From an uncultured Shewanella sp. (GTDB lineage: Bacteria > Pseudomonadota > Gammaproteobacteria > Enterobacterales > Shewanellaceae): a stretch of DNA of 64,000 nt. The translations under genes and the position numbers were made by a program. The DNA lies in NCBI RefSeq assembly GCF_947495455.1, contig NZ_CANLZC010000009.1, forward strand, positions 1 to 64,000, given 5' to 3'. Positions 31,757 through 40,726 of the stretch are shown piece by piece. Position 1 is the stretch's first letter; the number at the start of each line of letters is the position of its first letter. The notes under the pieces are model-generated. The model was given only the letters and a program-made list of their open reading frames with translations. It searched no databases and was not told the DNA's origin.

Positions 31757-32827
31757 TTGAATATATTAAAAGGCCGACGAGCCGTTATTTATTGTGAGGG
31801 TTGTTTTGGTTCAAAAACCAGTAAGGTAGCCGCTTCTTATTTGCGATATTGTGGTTCTGATTGTGTTGCGGTTATTGATAGCGACAAGGCTGGTCAGCGT
31901 GTTGTAGATATATTAGGTTATGGTAAGGGTATACCTATAATATCAGGTCTGGAACAATTAGGAAAAATAAAACCTGATGTATTTATGATTGGATTTGGAT
32001 TATTTTCTAATGTGCTGCCTAGTGCGGTAAGAGAAAGTATAAAACAAGCATTATTATTAAAAATGGATGTTGTTTCAGGTTTGCATTTTAAATTAGCAGA
32101 TGATCCAGAGTTGTCAGCATTAGCTCATCAATATGATTGTCAAATTTGGGATACGAAAGAGCCATCACGTCATTTACGAACCAGTAATAATCGCCTTGTT
32201 AATAAGGATAATTTTATTATTCATACTGTTGGTAGCGATTGCCGTGTAGGAAAAAAAACCACAGCGTTAGAGATAGCGGCTGAATGTCGGCGCCAAGGCA
32301 TCTCTGCAGTGATGGCTGCTACAGGCCAAAGTGGTATGTATATTACGGGAAATGGCATAGCCGTTGATGCGGTACCTGCTGACTTTATTGCTGGTGCCAG
32401 TGAAGACTTAGTACTTGATTTATGCGATGAAAATAAATGGATTCTTGTTGAAGGGCAAGGGGCTATTTCTCATCCTGCATACAGTGGCGTCACCCTTGGA
32501 TTATTGCATGGTGTTATGCCTCAAGCATTAGTCTTATGTCATCAAGCTAACCTCACTCACCATAAAGGTTGGCCTGACTCACCGTTACGTTCGCTTTCAG
32601 AGCTTATTAGCATGTATGAGCAGTTAGGCAGTTATATGCGCAAGAGTAAAGTAGTGGCAATTAGTGTTAATTGTGAGGGAATGGGTACTGATGAGGCTGA
32701 AAAATACCTCATTAAAGTAGAGCAAGAAACAGGTTTACCCGCAACGGACGTGATTTTGTTTGGAGCGAGTAAGTTAGTTAAATGTTTACATCAGTTTATT
32801 GGTGAAGAGACGCAAGTTGCTTGTTAA
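31757..32827 (+). CDS. DUF1611-family P-loop protein, first gene of the biosynthetic operon
   Basis: Protein of 356 residues with the two-domain plan of DUF1611. The N-terminal alpha/beta domain starts GRRAVIYCEGCFG. The C-terminal domain carries the P-loop-like GSDCRVGKKTTALE near residue 155 and the later LVEGQGAISHPAYSGV. Some members act on N-acyl or D-amino acids (for example D-glutamate N-acetyltransferase, from memory); the substrate here cannot be read from sequence. TTG start after a weak GGA site. It leads a same-strand operon of fourteen genes with short gaps. Confidence 0.7.
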   Translation: MNILKGRRAVIYCEGCFGSKTSKVAASYLRYCGSDCVAVIDSDKAGQRVVDILGYGKGIPIISGLEQLGKIKPDVFMIGFGLFSNVLPSAVRESIKQALLLKMDVVSGLHFKLADDPELSALAHQYDCQIWDTKEPSRHLRTSNNRLVNKDNFIIHTVGSDCRVGKKTTALEIAAECRRQGISAVMAATGQSGMYITGNGIAVDAVPADFIAGASEDLVLDLCDENKWILVEGQGAISHPAYSGVTLGLLHGVMPQALVLCHQANLTHHKGWPDSPLRSLSELISMYEQLGSYMRKSKVVAISVNCEGMGTDEAEKYLIKVEQETGLPATDVILFGASKLVKCLHQFIGEETQVAC

Positions 32828-32878
32828 ATAAATTCAAATAAAAAATAAGATAATAGCTAGTCATATTAAGGATAATGT

Positions 32879-34228
32879 ATGTTGCTTCAAGTTAATTCGG
32901 TCGAATCTTTGGGTAGTTCAGCATTTATACCTTCTTCAAAACCAGAAACTCAGCGTGCGATTATTGCGGCTACTTTAGCTAAAGGTACATCATTAATACA
33001 CAATGATTTACGGTGTTTTGAAACGGATACAATGAAACAAGCCTGTAGAAATATAGGGGCTATCATTGAAGAAAAAGAAGGTTTCCTTAAAGTTCAAGGT
33101 GTGGGTCGAAGATTTACTGCTGATAAACGCGTTATTGATGCAGTAGGATCAGGCTTAGTATTTCGTGTTTTTACTGCGATCACTTCTTTTGGTGAGTCGG
33201 CAGAAATTGTCACCGGGGATACTGTATTAAGAACGCGAGTGATGGCCCCATTATTTGATGCATTAGAAACACTTGGAGCAAGTATTCATTGTATATCTGA
33301 GCCAGGGAAAGCACCCATTGTGAATTGGGGAGGGGGTTTTAAAGGAGGACATTGTATTATTCCTGGTAATGTCAGTTCACAATTTATTACTGCTATTATG
33401 TTTGCTGCACCTATGGCGGATGAACCGACTCGTATTTCAATATCAGGTGAAATATTATCGAGTTCTTATATAAGGCAAACAATTGATACTTTAGAGAAAG
33501 CAGGAATAAAAGTAGAGGCTAAATCTGATTTAGCAGAGATAATTGTTTATCCTGGTGAATATCAAACTGCCGAATACCTGATTAGTGGTGACTATACCTC
33601 TTCTTCTTATCTTATTGGTGCTGCTGCGATTATTCCGGGAACAACCGTACTTTCAAATATATCCAGTAAGAGTCTACAAGGTGAACGAGCCATTATTGAT
33701 GTAATCAAAGCGTTAGGAGTAAAGGTTAGCTTTGATGATCAACGCAATGAACTCACGTTATTTAATGAGCAAGATGAGCTGTCAGGAGAGTTTGAATTTG
33801 ATGCAAGTGACTATCCTAATATTGTGCCTACCTTGGCTGCCATAGGAGCGTATGTTCAGGGAACTTTTCGTGTTATTGGAGGCTCAATTACACGTTTACA
33901 TAAGTCACCACGAATAGAAGCTATTATTTCTGAACTTAAAACCTTGGGGGTTGATATTACTCCGTTATTAAAAGATGGAGTCTATGATGGCTTTGTTATT
34001 CATGGTAAATCACATTATGAGGGAGGGAAAACCTTATCTAGCTGGGGAGATCATCGAATTTTTATGTCCTTATTTGTTGCTTCATTAAGGTGTAAAAATG
34101 CCAATTTATTGGAAGGTTATTCTGATGTTATTTGTTCTTTTCCTAGTTTTTTCAATGAATTTAAGCAACTTGGTGTTAAATTTAAAGAAGTGGAACAAGA
34201 TATAAAAGACGGATTTAAACGGGCTTAA
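32879..34228 (+). CDS. EPSP synthase homologue with altered active site
   Basis: 449-residue homologue of 5-enolpyruvylshikimate-3-phosphate synthase (AroA). The two-domain fold is recognisable: SSKPETQRA (Lys21, Arg26), GSGLVFRVFTA, GDTVLRTRVMAPL, SSQF near residue 180, and the GDHRI block near residue 390. Key positions differ from active enzymes. The catalytic Asp after the Pro in the D-x-P-D motif is Asn314. The KE(S/T)DR motif reads HKSPR (341-345), losing the catalytic Glu. The Lys of the C-terminal KSFP motif is Cys. A normal enolpyruvyl transfer is therefore doubtful; it may act on another substrate. It follows the DUF1611 gene by 51 bases. Confidence 0.8.
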   Translation: MLLQVNSVESLGSSAFIPSSKPETQRAIIAATLAKGTSLIHNDLRCFETDTMKQACRNIGAIIEEKEGFLKVQGVGRRFTADKRVIDAVGSGLVFRVFTAITSFGESAEIVTGDTVLRTRVMAPLFDALETLGASIHCISEPGKAPIVNWGGGFKGGHCIIPGNVSSQFITAIMFAAPMADEPTRISISGEILSSSYIRQTIDTLEKAGIKVEAKSDLAEIIVYPGEYQTAEYLISGDYTSSSYLIGAAAIIPGTTVLSNISSKSLQGERAIIDVIKALGVKVSFDDQRNELTLFNEQDELSGEFEFDASDYPNIVPTLAAIGAYVQGTFRVIGGSITRLHKSPRIEAIISELKTLGVDITPLLKDGVYDGFVIHGKSHYEGGKTLSSWGDHRIFMSLFVASLRCKNANLLEGYSDVICSFPSFFNEFKQLGVKFKEVEQDIKDGFKRA

Positions 34229-34245
34229 ATTCAGAGGCGTGCTGT

Positions 34246-35034
34246 ATGGATTTAGGTATTTCAGGCAAAACGGCTTTAGTGTTTGGCGCCAGTCGAGGAT
34301 TAGGTCGAGGAATTAGTCAAGCACTCTTGCAAGAGGCGGTGAATTTAGTATTAGTTTCACGCTCCCCTGCTGAATCGGCTGCTGTATTAAGACAATCAAA
34401 TATCAATAAGAATATTAAAATATATCATTTAAGCTTAGACACAAGTGATAGGCATGCTGTTGATTCTTTGTTGAGTTTTTTAGCTGAAAAGAAAATTGAA
34501 ATTGATATTTTGATTAATATTTCTAAAGGGCCAAATGTAGGAATGGCACTGACAATGTCTTCGTCACAATACGAAAATGATTTTCAAGCTATGGTGGGTT
34601 TTTATATCGAAGCGAGTCGATTGTTGGCCCAAGGTATGAAACAGAGAAATTGGGGGCGTATTATTACAATCGCCTCTTCAGGAGTATGCCAACCTATTGC
34701 TGACTTAGCAATTTCAAATACTCTTAGAGCAGCATTGGTAAGTTGGAATAAAACTTTAGCCAATGAAGTGGCGGCAGATGGTATTACGGTAAACACGATT
34801 ATTCCCGGGCGGATCCATACAGAAAGAGTGGATGAGATTGATCGTGCTCGAGCGCAGCGGCAACAGAAAGATATTAGCGATGTGATTAAAGCCAGTCAGG
34901 CTACCATCCCCATGCAACGATATGGCACAGTTGCAGAATTTAGTACCTGTGTTCTTTATTTATGCAGCCAAGGTGCTGGTTATATTACAGGAAGCAGTAT
35001 TCGAGTCGATGGTGGGCTTGTGTTGTCTATTTAG
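34246..35034 (+). CDS. Short-chain dehydrogenase/reductase, atypical catalytic site
   Basis: SDR of 262 residues. NAD(P) loop GASRGLGRG is at residues 15-23, the usual NNAG is replaced by NISKG, and the catalytic Ser region is ASSGV near residue 143. The YxxxK pair is missing: the aligned stretch reads SNTLRAAL (Ser and Arg). This variant occurs in a known SDR subgroup, so it need not be inactive. C-terminal VDGGL is typical. It starts 17 bases after the EPSPS-like gene. It probably reduces or oxidises an intermediate of the pathway. Confidence 0.82.
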   Translation: MDLGISGKTALVFGASRGLGRGISQALLQEAVNLVLVSRSPAESAAVLRQSNINKNIKIYHLSLDTSDRHAVDSLLSFLAEKKIEIDILINISKGPNVGMALTMSSSQYENDFQAMVGFYIEASRLLAQGMKQRNWGRIITIASSGVCQPIADLAISNTLRAALVSWNKTLANEVAADGITVNTIIPGRIHTERVDEIDRARAQRQQKDISDVIKASQATIPMQRYGTVAEFSTCVLYLCSQGAGYITGSSIRVDGGLVLSI

Positions 35035-35054
35035 TGACTTACAAGGATATTCAA

Positions 35055-35915
35055 ATGTTAACTTTAGACCAAATAAATTTTTATCATGATAATGGATATT
35101 TAGTTGTTGAAGATGTGATTTCACCAGCGATATTGCAACATGCCCTACAAGCGATTGACGAAGTGGTTAGTGGTGAAAATAGTCAAGGTAGTTTTGAGCT
35201 CGAGCCTAAGGATAAGCAAACAATACGCCGTATTTGGTCTCCAACAAAAAAACACCCAGCATTTTGGCAGATAGCAACGGATAAAGACCTATTAGAGAAG
35301 ATCGCGGATCTGATAGGGAAGAATATCACCTTTCATTATAGTAAGTTGAATATGAAGGGGCCTAAGGTGGGAAGTGTTGTTGAATGGCATCAAGATTTTT
35401 CTTATTACCCTCATACCAATAGTGATTTATTAACGGTATTAATTGCACTTGATCCTATGGATGCTGAAAATGGAGGACTCAAAGTTATTCCAAAATCACA
35501 TAAATTAGGATTGAGTGAGCATTATATTGATGGGTATTTTCGTGGCAAACTGGACGATATAGAAGAAGATGAGGTTGTACATTTACAAGTTCCTGCCGGA
35601 GGAGCTATTTTTCTTCATTGTCTGACAAAGCATGCATCCGATAGAAATACTTCTAATCGATCTCGGCGCACATTCTTACCCGCCTATAGAGCTGCGGATG
35701 CTTTTCCTATCTATTTTGGTCCTCATGCATCCCATAATGAACCTGGAGCGAAAACTGTACTTGGTCAGGCCTCTAAATTTGCTCGCGTAGAGAAGGGGAT
35801 ATATTCATTGCCTTTTGCCGAGAGAGAGTTTGGCTCTATTTATGATATCCAAGAAGGTTCACACCTTAATAAGCGGTTGGATGAAATGAAGTTAAGTGGA
35901 TATGCCGTAGATTAA
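35055..35915 (+). CDS. PhyH-type Fe(II)/2-oxoglutarate dioxygenase
   Basis: Phytanoyl-CoA dioxygenase-like enzyme, 286 residues. I chose the ATG at 35055 (MLTLDQINFYHDNGYLVV), preceded by AAGGA; the longer frame from 34962 overlaps the SDR. The iron ligands are visible: WHQDF (HxD) near residue 115, and the distal His in KHASDRN, with Arg in SRRTF for 2-oxoglutarate. Such enzymes hydroxylate, desaturate or rearrange small substrates in natural-product pathways. Confidence 0.85.
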   Translation: MLTLDQINFYHDNGYLVVEDVISPAILQHALQAIDEVVSGENSQGSFELEPKDKQTIRRIWSPTKKHPAFWQIATDKDLLEKIADLIGKNITFHYSKLNMKGPKVGSVVEWHQDFSYYPHTNSDLLTVLIALDPMDAENGGLKVIPKSHKLGLSEHYIDGYFRGKLDDIEEDEVVHLQVPAGGAIFLHCLTKHASDRNTSNRSRRTFLPAYRAADAFPIYFGPHASHNEPGAKTVLGQASKFARVEKGIYSLPFAEREFGSIYDIQEGSHLNKRLDEMKLSGYAVD

Positions 35916-35926
35916 GGACATGAGTG

Positions 35927-37036
35927 ATGGAATTGGAACAAAGTCTAGCTCTAAATATTCGTGATTTAATGCCTTATAAAGCTGGAATGACCAAAAGGGA
36001 GTTACAGCGTGAGAAGGGATTAAATCGAGTTGATAAGTTTGCGAGTAATGAGAGCCCTAAAGGTCTATCTGCTTATATTAAAGACGAAATATACAGTAGT
36101 TTAGAAGAGGCGCACTGTTATCCTGATTATCAACAATTGCGTGAAGCCATAGCGAATAATGCCAATGTAATGGAAAGTCAGGTTATTTTAGGCAATGGTT
36201 CTATTGATGTCATCGAATTAGCTTTTCGTTTAATGGCTAAAAAGGGAGGGCACTTACTGTGTTCTGAATTTGGTTATTTTTCTTATCCCTTATTAGCTCA
36301 AGCTGTGGGGTTAGGCATTAAAACCGTACCCTCTGGACAGCAATTTTGCCATGAAATTCAGCATTTACTGGCTCAGTGTAATAGTCAAACCGCCATTATA
36401 GCGTTAGATAGTCCGAGTAATATGTCGGGGCAAATGCTGTCTATTAAGCAGTTAACAGATTTATTAACAGTCGTACCTAAACACGTATTGGTATTATTAG
36501 ATCAGGCTTATATAGAATTTGCCCATGAGGCGATATCACAAGCCAGTGTAAGGTTATTAAAAACCTTTGATAATTTATTAATTACTAGAACTTTTTCAAA
36601 GGCTTATGGTTTAGCTGGTTTACGGGTAGGCTATGGACTGGCAAATGTGAAATTGATCGATTGGCTATCTCGTTTACAAAGGCCTTTTCCGATTGCCGGT
36701 ATGGCCGCTACAGCAGCAGTTGCCAGTTTACAAGATCCTGAACATCTGCAACAAATCTTAATGCAAGTCAATGAAGGTAAGCATTTTTTAATCGATAAAC
36801 TCACTGAATTAGGCTTTAAAATTATTAATGGAGAAGGTAATTTCATTCTTATTTTACTGAATGAAGATGATTTTGAATTATCAGAGTTTCTGCTTACTCA
36901 GGGCATTATTGTGCGTGCTATGGGGAGTTACAAACGTCCTGATTTAGTCAGAGTGTCTGTTTCTACTCCTGAAAGTCATTATCGTTTAGTTGATGCGATT
37001 AAGCGTTTTCAATCAAGGAAGAGGCTAGCAGGATGA
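35927..37036 (+). CDS. HisC-like PLP aminotransferase
   Basis: Class I/II aminotransferase of about 369 residues, in the histidinol-phosphate aminotransferase group. The PLP lysine lies in TRTFSKAYGLAGLRVGYG near residue 225, the Asp ring contact in LLDQAYIEF near 195, and NESP near the N-terminus. Start at ATG 35927, with AAGGA 8 bases upstream; GTG 35924 is an alternative. In a pathway like this it would install or remove the alpha-amino group of the product. Its stop overlaps the next start (ATGA). Confidence 0.85.
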   Translation: MELEQSLALNIRDLMPYKAGMTKRELQREKGLNRVDKFASNESPKGLSAYIKDEIYSSLEEAHCYPDYQQLREAIANNANVMESQVILGNGSIDVIELAFRLMAKKGGHLLCSEFGYFSYPLLAQAVGLGIKTVPSGQQFCHEIQHLLAQCNSQTAIIALDSPSNMSGQMLSIKQLTDLLTVVPKHVLVLLDQAYIEFAHEAISQASVRLLKTFDNLLITRTFSKAYGLAGLRVGYGLANVKLIDWLSRLQRPFPIAGMAATAAVASLQDPEHLQQILMQVNEGKHFLIDKLTELGFKIINGEGNFILILLNEDDFELSEFLLTQGIIVRAMGSYKRPDLVRVSVSTPESHYRLVDAIKRFQSRKRLAG

Positions 37037-38295
37037 ATATTGTTATTTTAAATAATTTTTGGCGTTATCCAAGTACCGAACGTTGGGATTTTGAATTAGT
37101 CGAATATGAAAAATGGATTTGCCATGATATACATCAAGTCAGCTATATCTGCAATGCTAGAGGGAAAACGGCTGTAACGGCTGAAAAGGGAACTTATACT
37201 CTCTATGAAGTTGACCATTTTAATGATTTACAGCAGCTAGAAGATATCGTTAGGACTATTATCGAGGTTAAGGGGCCGATTGATAGATTAATCGCCTTTT
37301 CTGAAAACTTATTATCTCCCGCTGCGAGTTTAAGAGAGCAATTTTCTATTTCTGGCCCTAATGTTGCGCAAACTTTATTGGCAAGAGATAAAGTTAAAAT
37401 GAAAGAGCGCTTAATAGAGTCAGGTCTTAGAGCACCGCGCTATTGTGCCTTATCAGAGACATTATCAAATGAAGATTATCAGCATTTTGCTAATGAAGTG
37501 GGTTTCCCTCTGATATTAAAACCTGTAGATGGTGCATCAAGTATTGATGTGTTAAAGATAGATAATCTTGAGCAGTTACAAGAGGCACTGATAGTTAACA
37601 GAACTGGTAAGTGGGAGCTTGAAGAGTTTATTGCTGGGAATATTTATCATGTCGATGGCTTAGTTGATGATCAAGGGAAAGTGATTTTTTGTGTAGCCAG
37701 TCAATATATTAATACTTGTTTAGATTTTAGTTTTACAAGCCCACTTGGGGCGATAATGCTAGAGTTTTCTTCTCCTTTAAATCAGCGTATTGCTCACTTC
37801 AGTGCTGATTGTTTATCTGCTTTGTCATTTAAAAATTGTGCTTTTCATCTTGAGTTGTTTCTCACTTTCGATAATGAATTAGTTTTCCTTGAAGTTGGAG
37901 CACGAGTTGCGGGAGCCGATGTCCCTTATATGATAGAGCATAATACTGGGGTCAATTTATTTAAGCATTGGATCGACTTAATTCTTTATGGGCAAACAGA
38001 AGTTAAGCCTGTTTATAATAAATTAGGTGCATGGTTGATGTTTGGCCTTCCAGAGCATTTACCACAGCGTGTGGTCTCAGTGACTGATTTTATTGGTACT
38101 GTTCCTTCCATATATCGCCAGCTTTTACCTAAATTAAATAGTAAGTTAATAAAAGAAGGTGGCTATTGTTCTTTACAGTCTGGGCGCTTTTTATTTTCAA
38201 ATGAGTCCAAACCTCGATTAACGCAAGATGTGCAAAAAGTTGTTGATGGATTTCAAATGGAGTTACAAGTTTCAGGAGATCAAGATGAAGAATAA
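37033..38295 (+). CDS. ATP-grasp ligase 1
   Basis: ATP-grasp carboxylate-amine ligase, 420 residues. Nucleotide-binding segments FPLILKPVDGASSIDV near residue 160 and WELEEFIAG near 195, then the Mg-binding LEVGARVAGADVP near residue 290. Enzymes of this group join amino acids in dipeptide antibiotics (bacilysin BacD, dapdiamide DdaF) by acyl phosphate activation. It overlaps the aminotransferase by 4 bases and the next ligase by 11, so translation is probably coupled. Which substrates it joins is unknown. Confidence 0.85.
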   Translation: MNIVILNNFWRYPSTERWDFELVEYEKWICHDIHQVSYICNARGKTAVTAEKGTYTLYEVDHFNDLQQLEDIVRTIIEVKGPIDRLIAFSENLLSPAASLREQFSISGPNVAQTLLARDKVKMKERLIESGLRAPRYCALSETLSNEDYQHFANEVGFPLILKPVDGASSIDVLKIDNLEQLQEALIVNRTGKWELEEFIAGNIYHVDGLVDDQGKVIFCVASQYINTCLDFSFTSPLGAIMLEFSSPLNQRIAHFSADCLSALSFKNCAFHLELFLTFDNELVFLEVGARVAGADVPYMIEHNTGVNLFKHWIDLILYGQTEVKPVYNKLGAWLMFGLPEHLPQRVVSVTDFIGTVPSIYRQLLPKLNSKLIKEGGYCSLQSGRFLFSNESKPRLTQDVQKVVDGFQMELQVSGDQDEE

Positions 38296-39604
38296 AGCGC
38301 TATTGATTTTGGCCCACCAAGGGCGATCTTATATAAAAGACATACGTCGTTATTTAGATTTATTAAATGTAAAGTGCATTATCCTTAGTTCAAAACCGAG
38401 AGATGAGCGTGATTTAGCGCTGCTGAAAGAACATAGTGAGAAAGTTTGGGTATTGGAAACGGATTGCATTACCGAAGATGGGCTATTTGAGACGTTAAAA
38501 CAGGCTCAGAATGATTTTGAGGTAGTGAATACATTAGCCACATTTGAAGCTTATAGAGTATTGATGGCAAAGGCGAATCAAACTTTAAGTGGTTCGGATG
38601 TTGATACGCATTCTCTGATGCAATGCATGGATAAACATAGTTGTCGTCAGACATTATTCAATCACGGTCTTTCTCACGTGCGCAGTGAGTTATTAGAAGA
38701 TGAATCGCAATTGCTTAGGCTAAAACAAGATGAGAATGCTTATTTTATAAAACCCCGTCGAGGAGCAGGCTCTTTTGCTTGTTTTCGTTTAACTGATGAT
38801 ATTACTCTGACTAAGTTAGCTCAACTCAAGGAGCAAATGCGCTCAGATAAACAGTTCGCCGCTATTTTTAATGGTCAGTTTGATTTTATTGCTGAGGGTT
38901 ATATTCGCGGAGATGAATTTAGCTTTGAAACCTTTGTGATTGATGAAGAGGTTTATGTTGTTGGTGTACATGCTAAATATGTTGAGGAGCAGCAAGGAAC
39001 AACATTAGAAGTCAGTAACTCTTTACCTGCACTGAATTTAACCAATAGCGAGCAGCTGCAAGGCGAAGCATTTATTACTCGTTGTTTAGCGGCATTAAAT
39101 TTAAAGCAAGGAGCTTATCATATTGAAACTCGATATGATCGCGATAATAAGCGGTGGGAAGTTATCGAAGTGAATACTCGTATGGGAGGGGCGCTAATCA
39201 ATCAATCGGTAGAAGTCTTTACCGGTGGAGAGTCTTTTTTGAAATTATGGATAGAGCTTTTATGCGGAACCAATGCGGTAATGCGTACAGGGTTAAAAGA
39301 AAAAATGACAAAGTTAAGAGAGAGTCGGCGCCGCGCTGCCGATCAAATTAACGCCGCCAGTGTCTTCATTAGCCGTTATGGCCTTCCTGGTAAAACATTG
39401 TCCCATTTAAGCATAGATAAGGTCATGATTAAGCCTGATATTATTGATATGCCTGTTCGAGTTGGTACCACAATGGCTAAATCTGAACGAGGCCTTTTTC
39501 TTTGTAACGCGTTATGGAAAGTGGACATCGATTCCTTATCTGATTCACTGGATAACTTACCTCTTCAGTTTGATGCTGGAATGGAAGTTGCCTACGACAA
39601 TTAA
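38285..39604 (+). CDS. ATP-grasp ligase 2
   Basis: Second ATP-grasp ligase, 439 residues from the ATG at 38285 with AGGAG upstream; the longer frame from 38228 runs inside the first ligase. It has YFIKPRRGAGSFACF near residue 155, FDFIAEGYIRGDEFS near 205, and VIEVNTRMGGALINQ near 300. It resembles its neighbour in plan but not closely in sequence, consistent with two successive condensations. Confidence 0.82.
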   Translation: MKNKALLILAHQGRSYIKDIRRYLDLLNVKCIILSSKPRDERDLALLKEHSEKVWVLETDCITEDGLFETLKQAQNDFEVVNTLATFEAYRVLMAKANQTLSGSDVDTHSLMQCMDKHSCRQTLFNHGLSHVRSELLEDESQLLRLKQDENAYFIKPRRGAGSFACFRLTDDITLTKLAQLKEQMRSDKQFAAIFNGQFDFIAEGYIRGDEFSFETFVIDEEVYVVGVHAKYVEEQQGTTLEVSNSLPALNLTNSEQLQGEAFITRCLAALNLKQGAYHIETRYDRDNKRWEVIEVNTRMGGALINQSVEVFTGGESFLKLWIELLCGTNAVMRTGLKEKMTKLRESRRRAADQINAASVFISRYGLPGKTLSHLSIDKVMIKPDIIDMPVRVGTTMAKSERGLFLCNALWKVDIDSLSDSLDNLPLQFDAGMEVAYDN

Positions 39605-39636
39605 TTTACCCATTAAAATAATGAAAGGAATTTATT

Positions 39637-40380
39637 ATGAATAGAGTTACTAATTGTGGGATCCTTCGTCCTAAGCCATTTTATTCACTTGCTGAAGGTC
39701 AGCAAGTTAGGGCTCGTTTAGACAGTTATTTAGATCAAAAAATGAAAGAATGGTCGGATACAGTTCCATATGCGAATCACCTAGAAAGTAAAGATATTAA
39801 CAGTGAGTGGTACCGTCGGCATACTCTAGAGCATGTATGGCGTATTAGACTCAGTCGTTCGGCACATTGTAAGGCCTTACATGCCATCACGAAAGTATCT
39901 CCAGAAGCGGCACAACTTTATGCCGAGTATCAAGCTGATGAAATGAATCACGATACTTTATTTTGGGAAGACTGCGAAGCGCTTGGGATCACTAAGGAAG
40001 AATTGTTATCTACTGAGCCTTTTTTGGCGACTCGATTGTTACAAGGTTTCTTTTATTTTATTAGTGAGCATGAAAATCCTATTGGTGTGGTTGCTTCTAG
40101 TTATCTTGTTGAATATACGACGGCTAAGTTGACCCCAAAACAAATGGAGTCGATGAAAACATCTGTTGGTGAAGAAAAAATACAAGGGCAATTGGCGCAT
40201 ATTAATACAGATTTAGGTGATGATCATGCCGGAGAAATGTGGCGCATTTTACGCCTTCTTATTCAAAGTGAGGATGATGTTGAATTAGTGCTGCGTTATT
40301 TTGACGATATTCAAACGATTCTAGCGATGTATTTTCGAGAGCTTTATGAGGCAACGATAACAACAAGTCACGCCGCTTAA
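39637..40380 (+). CDS. Haem-oxygenase-like diiron oxidase (HDO)
   Basis: Protein of 247 residues, all-helical by profile, in the iron-containing redox enzyme family with a haem-oxygenase-like fold. Candidate metal ligands are Glu and His in ADEMNHDTLFWE near residue 108, and Glu, His and Asp in HINTDLGDDHAGEMW near residue 190. Characterised members (UndA, SznF, BesC) cleave C-C bonds or oxidise amines with O2. The gene for a ferredoxin follows directly, a plausible electron source. ATG with AAAGGAA upstream. Confidence 0.75.
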   Translation: MNRVTNCGILRPKPFYSLAEGQQVRARLDSYLDQKMKEWSDTVPYANHLESKDINSEWYRRHTLEHVWRIRLSRSAHCKALHAITKVSPEAAQLYAEYQADEMNHDTLFWEDCEALGITKEELLSTEPFLATRLLQGFFYFISEHENPIGVVASSYLVEYTTAKLTPKQMESMKTSVGEEKIQGQLAHINTDLGDDHAGEMWRILRLLIQSEDDVELVLRYFDDIQTILAMYFRELYEATITTSHAA

Positions 40381-40389
40381 TCTCGTTAT

Positions 40390-40410
40390 GGGAACAGTTT
40401 CACTGTTCCC
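40390..40410 (+). terminator. Intra-operon hairpin before the ferredoxin gene
   Basis: Perfect 8-bp stem (GGGAACAG / CTGTTCCC) with a 5-base loop followed by TTTTGTTTGTT. It looks like a rho-independent terminator but lies inside the operon, so it probably lowers expression of the downstream genes. Confidence 0.7.
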
Positions 40411-40433
40411 TTTTGTTTGTTAAGGATAACAAA

Positions 40434-40715
40434 ATGCATAAAGTTTCAATTCCTACAACAGGAGAAGATTTTCTTCTTCCTGATCGTGCCTATTTAACTG
40501 ATGCCGAGGAGCTGCAGTTAACAGGTTTAAAGTTTGGATGTCGTAAAGGTGCTTGTGGAATTTGTGCAATCAAAGTGATAGCGGGAAATAATAAGTTGTC
40601 TGTGGCCAAACAACGTGAGACTAAGTTGTTGGCTCGTATGGGGCATAGTCCAGACTCCGTAAGACTTGCATGCCAATGTCAGCTCTATGGTGATATAACG
40701 ATTGTGGCGATATAA
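40434..40715 (+). CDS. 2Fe-2S ferredoxin (plant type)
   Basis: Ferredoxin of 93 residues. The cluster motif reads GCRKGACGIC (C-x4-C-x2-C) near residue 35, and the fourth Cys lies in RLACQCQLYG near residue 80. I chose the ATG at 40434, behind AAGGATAAC; the longer frame begins in the terminator. It probably delivers electrons to the diiron oxidase encoded upstream. Confidence 0.88.
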   Translation: MHKVSIPTTGEDFLLPDRAYLTDAEELQLTGLKFGCRKGACGICAIKVIAGNNKLSVAKQRETKLLARMGHSPDSVRLACQCQLYGDITIVAI

Positions 40716-40726
40716 GGGCTAGATTG

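Noticed and set aside
32879-34228. EPSPS homologue as a resistance copy of AroA
   Set aside because: The Asp, Glu and Lys needed for catalysis appear to be missing, so it could not replace AroA.
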